In this document: one piece after another, positions 42,860 to 50,889 of the stretch
How the letters are laid out: each line of letters begins with the position of its first letter
Position numbering within the stretch: the first letter of the stretch is position 1
Origin: Pseudorhodobacter ferrugineus DSM 5888
GTDB taxonomy: Bacteria; Pseudomonadota; Alphaproteobacteria; Rhodobacterales; Rhodobacteraceae
Direction of reading: 5' to 3'
DNA: 64,000 nt
NCBI RefSeq assembly: GCF_000420745.1
Contig: NZ_ATVN01000003.1
Span: 220,705-284,704, forward strand
Notes under the pieces: generated by a model
Seen by the model: only the letters and a program-made list of their open reading frames with translations
What the model was told of the DNA's origin: nothing
Database searches by the model: none
Position numbers and translations under genes: made by a program

Positions 42860-44202
42860 CCCCGCCCAAGCCTGTGCCGCGCCCTGACAAGGTCTCATTG
42901 TGGCGTTATCTGAAACTGTTTCGCATCGATATCTTGTCGGCCCAGCCCGCACGGCTGTATCGGGCGTGGATGGCCGAGTTTCGGACACCGTTTTTCCGCA
43001 GCTATATGTGTAATGAGCCGGCCCTGATCCGGTTGGTTTTGGATGAACGCCCCGATGATTTTCCAAAATCCGACCGGATCGGCGAAGGGTTGCGACCCTT
43101 GCTGGGAGCCTCTGTTTTCATGACAAATGGCGAGGTTTGGAAACGCCAGCGCCGGATTATTGACCCAGCCTTTGAAGGGGGGCGGATCCGTGAAACCTTT
43201 CCAGCTATGGTGGCCGCAGGACAGGCGGCGGTGGCGCGGATGGATGCAGGCGTTCAGGATATTGAACCCGAAATGAGCCATGCGGCGGCGGATGTGATCT
43301 TCCGCACGCTGTTTTCCATACCGATTGAACACGAAATTGCAGGTGAGGTGTTTGACCAGTTTCGTGCCTATCAACGCGAGCAGCCGATCTTGAATTTGGC
43401 CGCGTTCTTGCCGTTACCGCGTTGGTTTCCGCGGTTTCATTCGGGCCGGACAAAGGAAACGGCGGCGCGGATCAGGGGGTTGATCCGGCAACTGACCGAA
43501 AGTCGGGCCAAAGCGATTGCGGCGGGGACGGCGCCGGATGATCTGGCGACGAAAATCATGACCACGGCTGATCCGGTCACGGGCGAGCGGTTTGAGACGG
43601 AGGAAATGATCGATCAGGTCGCGATTTTCTTTCTTGCAGGACATGAAACCAGTGCCTCGGCGCTTGGCTGGGCTTTGTATTTGCTGGGCATGTATCCCGA
43701 GGTTCAAGACAGGGTCGCGGCCGAGGCTGGGGCCTTGGAAGGAGCCACGGATTTCGCGGTGATGGGTAAGCTGAAATTCGCCCGCGATGTGTTTCGTGAG
43801 GCGTTGCGGCTGTATCCACCCGTGCCAATGATGGTGCGGGAAAATAGCTGTCCTGAAGAGTTTCGGGGCCGCAAAGTTGCGGCTGGCGGGCAGGTGGTTT
43901 TGAGCCCTTGGCATCTTCACCGCCATGAACGGCTTTGGCCGCGCGGGGATGAATTTGACCCGGATCGCTGGCAAACCGAAGAAGGGCGGGGCTGTGCCCG
44001 TGAGGCGTTTATTCCGTTTTCAAGCGGGGCGCGGGTGTGCCCCGGGGCCGGGTTTGCGATGGTGGAAGGGCCGCTTTTATTGGCGATGCTGGTGCGGGCG
44101 TTTCGGTTTGATCTGGTGGCCGGAAAAGAGCCGGTTCCGGTGGCCCATTTGACGGTGCGGGCGAAGGACGGGATTTGGCTGAATGTGACGCCGAGGGAGT
44201 AA
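42856..44202 (+). CDS. Cytochrome P450
   Basis: A 448-residue soluble bacterial P450. Heme ligand C395 lies in PFSSGARVCPGAGFA; the I-helix oxygen motif is FFLAGHETSASAL; the K-helix ExxR is FREALRLYPPVP; the PERF-like segment is FDPDRW. It is coupled (ATGA) to the alpha/beta hydrolase upstream. Redox partners are not encoded here. The substrate is unknown; similarity in the N-terminal region to fatty-acid or alkane-type bacterial P450s is possible but not shown. Confidence 0.93.
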   Translation: MTPPKPVPRPDKVSLWRYLKLFRIDILSAQPARLYRAWMAEFRTPFFRSYMCNEPALIRLVLDERPDDFPKSDRIGEGLRPLLGASVFMTNGEVWKRQRRIIDPAFEGGRIRETFPAMVAAGQAAVARMDAGVQDIEPEMSHAAADVIFRTLFSIPIEHEIAGEVFDQFRAYQREQPILNLAAFLPLPRWFPRFHSGRTKETAARIRGLIRQLTESRAKAIAAGTAPDDLATKIMTTADPVTGERFETEEMIDQVAIFFLAGHETSASALGWALYLLGMYPEVQDRVAAEAGALEGATDFAVMGKLKFARDVFREALRLYPPVPMMVRENSCPEEFRGRKVAAGGQVVLSPWHLHRHERLWPRGDEFDPDRWQTEEGRGCAREAFIPFSSGARVCPGAGFAMVEGPLLLAMLVRAFRFDLVAGKEPVPVAHLTVRAKDGIWLNVTPRE

Positions 44203-44269
44203 GGCCCGCAGATGTTCGCGCGCGGACATATTTTCAACCAATTGTTTTTAAATGGATTTGCAGTTTTTG

Positions 44270-44284
44270 TTAACCTGAAATTAA
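44270..44284 (+). promoter_or_regulatory. CtrA box (TTAA-N7-TTAA)
   Basis: TTAACCTGAAATTAA matches both half-sites of the alphaproteobacterial CtrA motif with exactly 7 nt between. It lies 128 bp before the lipoprotein start at 44412, in AT-richer DNA. A second one is at 63516-63530. Confidence 0.6.
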
Positions 44285-44411
44285 CCCGTGGATGCGGACG
44301 ATTTTGCGCCACACTGCCCACTTTACAACACCATTTTTAGAATTGCGTTGCATGAAATGGCGTTGGCGACCTATGCTTGTTGAAACCGACACGGCAGGGG
44401 TGAGAGTAAAA

Positions 44412-45251
44412 ATGACTGTGATTTTTCGCCTGATCCGGCACCAAGTATCGGCTGCAATGGCGCTGTTTGCTTTGCTGGTTTTCGCAGGATGTACGGCGAC
44501 TGTTCCGGCCGCAGATCAAAGTGTCGAGGCCCTTACCGCTGCGACGTCAGAGGTTGCGGAGGCGCGAGGCGCGCCCCAGCCTGAGCCTCTCTCTGCGGTC
44601 AAGCGGATTGCCGGACCTGCCAAGCTGGGCACCAAATGGGGCGAAGGGGTTGCCTCCTCTGTCTCGACCGTGAATTTGAAGCGCGTCAGCCAGAAGCCCG
44701 TCGACGTGGGCACGTTGCGCTATGGCGCGGTGCAAGGCGGTGGCGCAGCGGCTCAAGAGGTATTGATTGCCGAAGTGCGCGTGGGGCTGCGGGTGCTGCG
44801 GGCGAATGGCAAGGCCTGGCCGATGTTTGGCAGCGGTGATGCGGCACGGTTGCAGGGGCAAAGCGGCGAACGATATATTTTGGCATATCAGAACTATTCG
44901 CGGTCCAAGACCTATGAGCTGGTTGTGACGGTGGATGGTTTGGATGTGTTGAGCGGCAAGCCTGGCAGTTTGCGGGGCAACGGGTATGTGCTGCGTCCGG
45001 GAGAAACCTTGCGAATTGAAGGGTTTAGAAAAAGCCGTGCCGAAGTGGCCGCGTTTCGGTTTTCATCTGCGGCCGAGTCCTATGCGGCCAATATCGGTAG
45101 CCGGTCGACGCGCAATATTGGCGTGATCGGGACGGCGGTGTTTGAGTTGCGGGCAAAGCGGCCTGTGCCCGAATGTTCGCAGCCGCCTTGTGCCTTTCCG
45201 GCCGATACGGGAACACGGGGCAGGTATGCGCCGGCACCTACCTATGATTGA
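44412..45251 (+). CDS. Hypothetical lipoprotein
   Basis: A 279-residue exported lipoprotein: n-region FRLIRHQ, hydrophobic core, and lipobox LVFAGC with C27. The mature protein is beta-rich (GERYILAYQNYSRSKTYELVVTVDGLDVLSGK, GYVLRPGETLRIEGFRKS) and ends in a Cys-containing Pro-rich tail. No family name is recognised. The start at 44412 gives a proper signal peptide and has a GGGGTGAG stretch upstream; the frame is open to 44292. A CtrA box upstream suggests cell-cycle or motility-linked control. Confidence 0.8.
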   Translation: MTVIFRLIRHQVSAAMALFALLVFAGCTATVPAADQSVEALTAATSEVAEARGAPQPEPLSAVKRIAGPAKLGTKWGEGVASSVSTVNLKRVSQKPVDVGTLRYGAVQGGGAAAQEVLIAEVRVGLRVLRANGKAWPMFGSGDAARLQGQSGERYILAYQNYSRSKTYELVVTVDGLDVLSGKPGSLRGNGYVLRPGETLRIEGFRKSRAEVAAFRFSSAAESYAANIGSRSTRNIGVIGTAVFELRAKRPVPECSQPPCAFPADTGTRGRYAPAPTYD

Positions 45252-45280
45252 CGTTTGACAGGGTGGGATTGGGTGGAAGG

Positions 45281-45305
45281 GTGAGTATTTGGGCAAAGAT
45301 GAAAG
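45281..45305 (+). repeat. Partial composite repeat tail
   Basis: GAGTATTTGGGCAAAGATGA followed by AAGG: the tail block of the composite repeat without its hairpins. An 80-bp-distant second one follows at 45361. Confidence 0.55.
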
Positions 45306-45360
45306 GGTTTGTGCCGGGGTTTGGTTTCGCAGCGGCGGGCGCGGTGATGGAGACGGCACA

Positions 45361-45386
45361 GTAGGTATTTGAACCAAGATGAAAGG
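45361..45386 (+). repeat. Partial composite repeat tail
   Basis: GTAGGTATTTGAACCAAGAT followed by GAAAGG. It is tandem to the copy at 45281, in the gap between the convergent lipoprotein and RHH genes. Confidence 0.55.
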
Positions 45387-45394
45387 CAGTGGCC

Positions 45395-45616
45395 TTAGCG
45401 CAGGCTGCGGTAGTGGTTCAGCACAAAAACGCGGATTGCGGAGGCGAGGCCTGCATCAGTGGTGCGGGCCTCGTCTATGTCAATCGCCAGGGCGTTAATG
45501 GTTTTGCCTTTGCTGTCAGCGATTTGGCGGAAGGCGTGCCAGAATTCGGATTCTAGCGATACCGAGGTGCGGTGGCCGCGCAAGGTGAGGGAGTGTTTGA
45601 CGGGGCGGTCGGTCAT
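45395..45616 (-). CDS. Ribbon-helix-helix domain protein
   Basis: 73 residues with the RHH DNA-binding pattern: strand KHSLTLRGHRTSVSLESEFW followed by two helices (FRQIADSKGKTINALAIDI). It may be a small transcription factor. It is the last gene of the fumC - DUF4169 - RHH unit, joined by an ATGA overlap. Targets unknown; autoregulation of the unit is possible. Confidence 0.83.
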   Translation of the reverse strand: MTDRPVKHSLTLRGHRTSVSLESEFWHAFRQIADSKGKTINALAIDIDEARTTDAGLASAIRVFVLNHYRSLR

Positions 45617-45840
45617 TTGGTTGGATCGCCGTGTGGGTTCTCGCTGTCTGATTTTTCGTCATCGGGTTCGCGTTTGTGGAGATCGAGGGAGTGGCGGGCC
45701 TTGTTGGCGCGCGATTGGTCCAATGTGCGTTCGGCTTTGGTGCGGCCGAATTTGGTGGCGTTGGCATCGGCCTGCGCGCGGGCCTCGGCTTTTGACCGGG
45801 CCTTTTTGGCGGCGCGCAGGTTGATGATTTCGGCTGCCAA
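45613..45840 (-). CDS. DUF4169 family protein
   Basis: 75 residues, strongly charged and helical (EIINLRAAKKARSKAEARAQADANA), with a disordered acidic C terminus. The family is restricted to alphaproteobacteria and of unknown function. It lies 4 nt behind fumC and overlaps the RHH gene by 4 bases. Confidence 0.85.
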   Translation of the reverse strand: MAAEIINLRAAKKARSKAEARAQADANATKFGRTKAERTLDQSRANKARHSLDLHKREPDDEKSDSENPHGDPTK

Positions 45841-45844
45841 GATC

Positions 45845-47239
45845 TTAGCCTTTCGGGCCGATCATATCTTCGGGGCGGACCACGCGGTCAAAGGTTTCGC
45901 CGTCGACAAGGCCTAAGGCGATTGCCTCTTCGCGCAGGGTGGTGCCGTTTTTATGCGCGGTTTTGGCGACTTTCGTTGCGTTGTCATAGCCGATAGTGGG
46001 TGCCAGAGCCGTGACCAGCATCAGCGATTCCTTCATCAGCTTGTCGATGCGGGGGATATTGGCCTGGGTGCCTGTGACCATATTATCGGTGAAACTGGCT
46101 GCCGCGTCGCCCAAAAGCTGCATGGATTGCAACAGGTTATAGGACATCATGGGGTTGTAGACGTTGAGTTCAAAATGGCCTTGGGAGCCTGCGAAACCGA
46201 TGGCGGCATCATTGCCCATGACATGGGCGCAAACCATGGTCAGCGCCTCGGCTTGGGTCGGGTTCACCTTGCCCGGCATGATCGAGGAGCCTGGTTCGTT
46301 TTCGGGCAGGATCAATTCGCCAAGGCCCGAGCGGGGGCCGGAGCCAAGGAGGCGCATGTCGTTGGCGATTTTAAAAAGGCTGCCTGCGACGGTTTTGAGC
46401 GCACCGGAGAACATGACCATGGCGTCATGGGCGGCCAGCGATTCGAATTTATTGGGGGCGGTCACGAAGGGGAGGCTCGTGATGGCGGCGATTTCCGCCG
46501 CGACGCGTTTGTCCCAGCCGACGCGGGTGTTGAGGCCGGTGCCGACGGCGGTGCCGCCTTGGGCCAGCTCATAAATATCGGGCAGGCAGGCGTTGACGCG
46601 CTGGATGCCTTTGGCGACTTGATGGGCATAGCCGCCGAATTCCTGACCAAGCGTCAGGGGGGTTGCGTCCTGGGTATGGGTGCGGCCGATTTTGATGATG
46701 TCTTTGAATTCAATGGATTTTGCCAGCAGCGCTGCGTGCAGTTTATGCAGGCCGGGCAGCAGGACATCGCGGGCCATCATGCCTGTGGCCACGTGCATTG
46801 CGGTGGGGAAAGTGTCGTTCGAGGACTGACCCATGTTGACGTGATCATTGGGGTGGACAGGTTTTTTGGAGCCCATCACGCCGCCGAGCATTTCAATCGC
46901 GCGGTTTGAGATCACCTCATTCGCGTTCATGTTGGACTGGGTGCCCGAGCCGGTTTGCCAGACGACGAGGGGGAAATTATCGTCAAACTTGCCGTCGATG
47001 ACTTCTTGTGCCGCTGCTGCGATGGTTTTTCCCAGATCTGCGGGCATGTCGCCTTGGGCCACGTTAACGAGCGCGCAGGCTTTTTTGATGACGCCGAGCG
47101 CGCGGATGATGGCGACGGGCTGGCGTTCCCAGCCGATGGGGAAGTTGATGATGGAGCGTTGGGTTTGTGCGCCCCAATATTTATCTGCGGGAACCTCAAG
47201 AGGGCCAAAGCTGTCGGTTTCGGTGCGGAATGCGGTCAT
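45845..47239 (-). CDS. fumC: Class II fumarate hydratase
   Basis: Hydrates fumarate to malate in the TCA cycle without an Fe-S cluster. 464 residues. Motifs include [12 protein letters not shown] (with the nearby substrate loop), the [12 protein letters not shown] motif, [12 protein letters not shown], and the superfamily signature [16 protein letters not shown]. The start at 47239 has AGGAG 7 nt ahead, while the frame runs 27 codons further. It leads the fumC - DUF4169 - RHH unit. Confidence 0.97.
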   Translation of the reverse strand: MTAFRTETDSFGPLEVPADKYWGAQTQRSIINFPIGWERQPVAIIRALGVIKKACALVNVAQGDMPADLGKTIAAAAQEVIDGKFDDNFPLVVWQTGSGTQSNMNANEVISNRAIEMLGGVMGSKKPVHPNDHVNMGQSSNDTFPTAMHVATGMMARDVLLPGLHKLHAALLAKSIEFKDIIKIGRTHTQDATPLTLGQEFGGYAHQVAKGIQRVNACLPDIYELAQGGTAVGTGLNTRVGWDKRVAAEIAAITSLPFVTAPNKFESLAAHDAMVMFSGALKTVAGSLFKIANDMRLLGSGPRSGLGELILPENEPGSSIMPGKVNPTQAEALTMVCAHVMGNDAAIGFAGSQGHFELNVYNPMMSYNLLQSMQLLGDAAASFTDNMVTGTQANIPRIDKLMKESLMLVTALAPTIGYDNATKVAKTAHKNGTTLREEAIALGLVDGETFDRVVRPEDMIGPKG

Positions 47240-47326
47240 GGGATGCTCCTGCAAAATTTGGCCCCTTTTAGGGCGGTGGGGGCAGGAAATCAATCGGTAT
47301 ACAGCGGCATACCGCCGCAATCTGTG

Positions 47327-47887
47327 TCAGATTTTAGCGCGTTTGAGGATGTAGACCTGTGCCGGCGGGAAGTTGGCCCAGACTTTTCTGGCCTTTTTGG
47401 CGATCAAGCCGAGGGTATTGAGCCCTTCGACAGACAGTGGCGCGTTATGGCCATAGGTGAATTGGATGAAAATGCCGTCGGGACGCATGACCTGAAAGGC
47501 GGCGGCGATGATTTCGCGGCGCAGGTCGCGGGGCATGGAAAGGAGCGGCAGGCCTGAGACGACGGCGCCTGCGGCGTGGGGCATCAGGTTGGGGGCATTT
47601 TGGGCGCCGGCGGTGTGGATGGTGGTGCCGGGGAAGCGGGTGGCAAGGGTTGCGGCAAAGGCCGGGTTCATTTCAAACAGGGTCAGGTTTGACGGGGTCA
47701 CGCCGCGGTTCAAGATCGCCTCGGTTATGATGCCGGTGCCGGGGCCGAATTCGATTACGGGGCCTGATGCGGGGCCAACATGGGCGGCCATTGCGGCGGC
47801 CAATGCACGTGAGGACGGCACAAGCGACGAGGTTTGTTTGGGTTCCAGAAGGGCTTGTTTGAGGAAAAATCTGAGGTCAGAAAACAT
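47327..47887 (-). CDS. Class I SAM-dependent methyltransferase (PmtA-like)
   Basis: 186 residues. SAM motif I is VIEFGPGTGIITEAIL (around 44-59), with the acidic post-motif LTLFEMNP. The opening FSDLRFFLKQALLEPKQTSSLVPSSRALAAAM resembles small phospholipid N-methyltransferases and rRNA dimethylase-like proteins. I infer phosphatidylethanolamine methylation as the likeliest job, without proof. The ATG at 47887 has GGGGA upstream; a GTG at 47914 that overlaps the sspB stop is an alternative. Confidence 0.75.
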   Translation of the reverse strand: MFSDLRFFLKQALLEPKQTSSLVPSSRALAAAMAAHVGPASGPVIEFGPGTGIITEAILNRGVTPSNLTLFEMNPAFAATLATRFPGTTIHTAGAQNAPNLMPHAAGAVVSGLPLLSMPRDLRREIIAAAFQVMRPDGIFIQFTYGHNAPLSVEGLNTLGLIAKKARKVWANFPPAQVYILKRAKI

Positions 47888-47910
47888 GGATTTCCCCGGT
47901 CGAGGCCGCG

Positions 47911-48381
47911 TCACTTGCGGAATTTATCAAGCGAGAGAACCTCGGCTTCGTGGTGCGGCTTCTCGGGTGTGGTTTCGTCATCGTCAAGTGGAGCGTCGTC
48001 GTCGCCTTCGTCGTCATCCTCATCGTCTTCGTGCTGTTCGAACCGCAGGCCGAATTCGACTGACGGGTCGACGAAGGTGCGCAGGGCGTCGAAGGGCACG
48101 ACCATCGGTTCGGGGTTATTGCCGAAATTCAGGGTGATGGAAAAGCCGGTATCGGTGACATCGAAGTTTTCGAACCAGTTCTGGATGACGATGGTCATTT
48201 CAGTCGGATAGCGCGCGCGCAGCCAGTCGGCGATGAGGACATCGGGGTGCGTGGTGTCAAAGGTTATGAAAAAATGATGGTTGCCGGGCAGGCCGTGCCG
48301 CGACACATCGGTCAAGACGGACTGGATCAGCCCGCGCATCGCGTTGTGCATCAGGTTGCCGTAGTCGATGGTCCGCGCCAT
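47911..48381 (-). CDS. sspB: ClpXP adaptor SspB (alphaproteobacterial type)
   Basis: Binds the ssrA tag and hands tagged proteins to ClpX. 156 residues: N-terminal helix ARTIDYGNLMHNAMRGLIQSVLTDV, the beta core FFITFDTTHPDVLIADWL and MTIVIQNWFENFDV, an acidic linker (DDEDDDEGDDD) and the C-terminal ClpX-docking segment EAEVLSLDKFRK. GAGGAAAGGA precedes the start. ssrA (50525-50850), clpP and clpX all lie within 8 kb. Confidence 0.9.
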   Translation of the reverse strand: MARTIDYGNLMHNAMRGLIQSVLTDVSRHGLPGNHHFFITFDTTHPDVLIADWLRARYPTEMTIVIQNWFENFDVTDTGFSITLNFGNNPEPMVVPFDALRTFVDPSVEFGLRFEQHEDDEDDDEGDDDAPLDDDETTPEKPHHEAEVLSLDKFRK

Positions 48382-48464
48382 GCCGATATCCTTTCCTCGA
48401 ATCCGGTTAGCATAGGGGATTTGGGTTTGAAGGGAAGGGGCGGGGGTGGTGAAATTGCAGGCTG

Positions 48465-48902
48465 TTACAACAAGTTTGGCAGCGCGCCCAAGACAGCACA
48501 CAGCGCGAGCGTGGCGGTGAGGCCCCAGTGCCGCGCAAAGATGAGGTAGATGGCAAGCACGGTGAGGGTGGTGGCCAAGGGGTCAACGCTGGTTGGATGT
48601 GGGGCGATGAGGGTGACGGGGCCAATCGACCATTGGCCCAGCGTCGCAAAGAGGACGTGGAGCGCGAACCACAGCGACAGATTGGCGATAACGCCGACCA
48701 CGGCGGCGGTGATTGCGGCGAAGGCCGCAGATAGTCGGGGGGCGTGTTCCAAGCGTTCAATCAACGGCGCGCCGGCGAATATCCATAGGAAACACGGCGC
48801 AAAGGTCATCCACAGCGCAACCCCTGCGGCGGCAAGGCCAAGCCAGACGCCGCCAAGCCCGTGGCCTGCAAGGTAGGCCACAAACTCGGTGACGAGGATC
48901 AA
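48465..48902 (-). pseudogene. 5'-truncated chromate transporter chrA
   Basis: The frame encodes only the C-terminal half of ChrA: LILVTEFVAYLAGHGLGG, FAPCFLWIFAGAPLIERL, AITAAVVGVIANLSLWFALHVLF. A full ChrA has about 400 residues in two related halves; about 145 remain. In the ChrA frame the sequence just upstream reads LAETTPGPL, normal ChrA interior, but it is embedded out of frame inside the end of the chrB-like gene. There is no ATG; a TTG at 48902 overlapping the chrB stop is the only start. This is a deletion remnant and probably non-functional. Confidence 0.75.
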
Positions 48903-49696
48903 GGGCCCGGGGGTGGTTTCGGCCAGTCGTGGCCTTCGTCAAAGCCGTCGCGCGCCCAGCGGTAGAGGGCGTCATAGAGGGGCATTGCGGCGTTTAGTTG
49001 GTCGAGGTCGTCTTTGTATTGGCGCGACAGGCCGACCGAGAGGGCGAGGAGGCCCGCTGCTTGGGGGGACAGGTCGTGGCGGTCGGTATCGGCGGCGCGG
49101 ATGACGAGTGAGAGGCGGTCAAGGGCTGGTGAGGTGAGGCCGAATTCTGTGACCATCGTGTCGAAGGTGCATTGGTCGTTTCGGTGGGACCAGAATGTGT
49201 TTGGCACGTCAAAGGGGATGGCGGTAAAGCGGTCGGCCACGTCCAGTACGTCGGAGGGGGGAACATACAGAATTTGCGCGTTTGGGTTGACAAAGCGACG
49301 GACCAGCCAGGGGCAGGCGATGCGGTCGATTTTAGGGCGGTGGCGGGTGACCCAGCGGTCTGTGGCCATCAAGATTGCGGCAGGGGTGAGGGGGAGTTTC
49401 GCCTTGGCCCACGCAGCAAAGCCGCCCGCAAGGGTTTCAGCCGCGATGCCGCGCAGGCGTAGCAGGGCTGCCGAGCCTTCGGATAGTTTTTTGCCCTGTT
49501 GGCACAGCACCACGCAGCGTTTGGACGGGATCGGGGTGGTGGCGATGTCGGTGTGGGAGACGCGCTGCGATGTGGGCAGGACGCGGGGATCGAGGGCAAA
49601 ATCATCGGCGATACGGACGTCGATGATATAGGGCGCATCGGGGGTGCCGATCAGGCGGTCAAGCTGGGCAGGGTTGATTTGATTCGGGCCGGGCAT
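48899..49696 (-). CDS. Rhodanese-like / ChrB C-terminal domain protein, 3' end altered by deletion
   Basis: 265 residues. Residues about 5-105 are rhodanese-like (DAPYIIDVRIADDF, with the active-site position CQQGKKLSEG). Residues about 120-260 are the ChrB C-terminal domain (WVTRHRPKIDRIACPWLVRRFVNP, SHRNDQCTFDTMVTEFGL). ChrB-type proteins sense or process chromate. The last residues (KPPPGP) come from chrA sequence read in another frame, so the natural C terminus is lost. AAGGA is 7 nt before the ATG. Confidence 0.82.
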   Translation of the reverse strand: MPGPNQINPAQLDRLIGTPDAPYIIDVRIADDFALDPRVLPTSQRVSHTDIATTPIPSKRCVVLCQQGKKLSEGSAALLRLRGIAAETLAGGFAAWAKAKLPLTPAAILMATDRWVTRHRPKIDRIACPWLVRRFVNPNAQILYVPPSDVLDVADRFTAIPFDVPNTFWSHRNDQCTFDTMVTEFGLTSPALDRLSLVIRAADTDRHDLSPQAAGLLALSVGLSRQYKDDLDQLNAAMPLYDALYRWARDGFDEGHDWPKPPPGP

Positions 49697-49839
49697 GGTG
49701 CATCCTTTGTTGCGATTGGGATGCGATCCTTGGGCGCGTGGCCTCACGGGGCGTTCGCGGGCCCCATCGGTTTAGGGTAAGTGGCTGGGAAGGGTGGGTC
49801 AAGCGTTGAGTTTCAGGCGACTTTAGCCCGTGGGTTTGA

Positions 49840-50472
49840 TCAGTTCGCGCAACAATTTGGCGCGCAGAGCGCGGGGTAATCGTCGACCCCGCGGGCGGTC
49901 ATGACAAAGCCTTTTGGGGTGATAACCCAGTTTTTGTAGAAGTTTGTAGTGGGGGCGGAGGCGCCCATATCCTCGATCGCGATGGCGTTGATTTCGATGT
50001 TTTGGCTGACGGCAATGCTGCGGGCACGGGCGACTGTGTTGCCGGCATTTTCAGGGCCATCGCCAGAGATATCAATGACATGGCGCTTGCAATCGGGGAC
50101 GTCTTTGAACTGTTCGATGGAAAAGGTCAGCGCCTCGCCGACCGCCGTGTCCGAGCCATGAAAGCTGCGGGGCAAGGCGCGGGCGCGATCTGCAAAGCGT
50201 GTGAGGGCTTGGGGGGACAGCATGCGTTGCCAAGGAAGCACGAGGGCCTGGCTGCCCAAGCCGGACCATTGGACCACGGCAAGGGCGACCTGGCCTTGCA
50301 GCAAGACATCGGCCACTTCGGGGTCGCGCAGGGCGTCATAAAGCCCGCCGATTTGCAGCGCATATTCGCCGCGGTCGATGGAGCCTGACACGTCGATGGC
50401 AAGGAGCAGTGCGGTTTCGCAGGCCGCTGCAGGGGTTGTGAGGGCAATTGTGAGGGCGAGGGTGCGCAGCAT
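49840..50472 (-). CDS. DUF1194 (VWA-like) exported protein
   Basis: 210 residues with a signal peptide (MLRTLALTIALTTPAAACE). The mature protein begins TALLLAIDVSGSIDRGEYALQ, a DxSxS metal site of the VWA fold, and has CKRHVIDISGDGPENAGN later. The family is periplasmic and of unknown function. A frame extending 12 codons upstream lacks the signal-peptide start. Confidence 0.87.
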   Translation of the reverse strand: MLRTLALTIALTTPAAACETALLLAIDVSGSIDRGEYALQIGGLYDALRDPEVADVLLQGQVALAVVQWSGLGSQALVLPWQRMLSPQALTRFADRARALPRSFHGSDTAVGEALTFSIEQFKDVPDCKRHVIDISGDGPENAGNTVARARSIAVSQNIEINAIAIEDMGASAPTTNFYKNWVITPKGFVMTARGVDDYPALCAPNCCAN

Positions 50473-50524
50473 AGGGGCGAGCGTGGCGCGGAACGGGTGC
50501 AAAAACAAGCGGATTATTGGGAGA

Positions 50525-50850
50525 AAAGTGGAGGATTCTGTTGCCAGGCTCCTCCGGGCCCCGCCTTACGCTGCTAGGCGCAAGGGCTTAGTTTTCGATA
50601 GTTCCGGTCGCTTACGCGGCCATTGCCATCGGAGCACGGTTGTCATTTGCAACTGTACGTTTCGGACCGATAACGGTGGTACCTCACCGAGCAAAAGCTG
50701 GCCTCTTTAGACGTTCGTCGATCCTATTTCGACCCCTTACCCCCGAAATGAGCGGGTGGAATGGTGGAGTCGCCGGGTACCGCCCCCGGGTCCGAGCCGT
50801 GTATTACAGGTGCGTTTATCGCCATAGTCCGAGCAAGCCCGAACAAATTG
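50525..50850 (-). ncRNA. ssrA: Permuted two-piece tmRNA
   Basis: Read on the minus strand. The acceptor RNA comes first, with a T-arm CCGGG-GGCGGTA-CCCGG and the 3' end CGACTCCACCA finishing at 50762. A 25-nt spacer (50737-50761) follows, then the coding RNA starting at 50736 with GGGGTCGAAATAGGATCGAC. GGGGTCG pairs with CGACTCC as the acceptor stem. The tag frame is at 50612-50650. A GGAGGA/TCCTCC hairpin with TTTT ends the gene near 50525. The 5' edge (near 50850) is approximate. It tags stalled nascent chains for ClpXP. Confidence 0.93.
50612..50650 (-). other. tmRNA proteolysis-tag reading frame
   Basis: Twelve codons and a TAA encode ANDNRAPMAMAA. The last residues AMAA are the ClpX recognition end and ANDN the SspB-contact start. 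GCA is the resume codon. Confidence 0.92.
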
Positions 50851-50889
50851 AATATAGGGGCGGGGGCGGGCGTGTGCAAGGGGAGTGGT

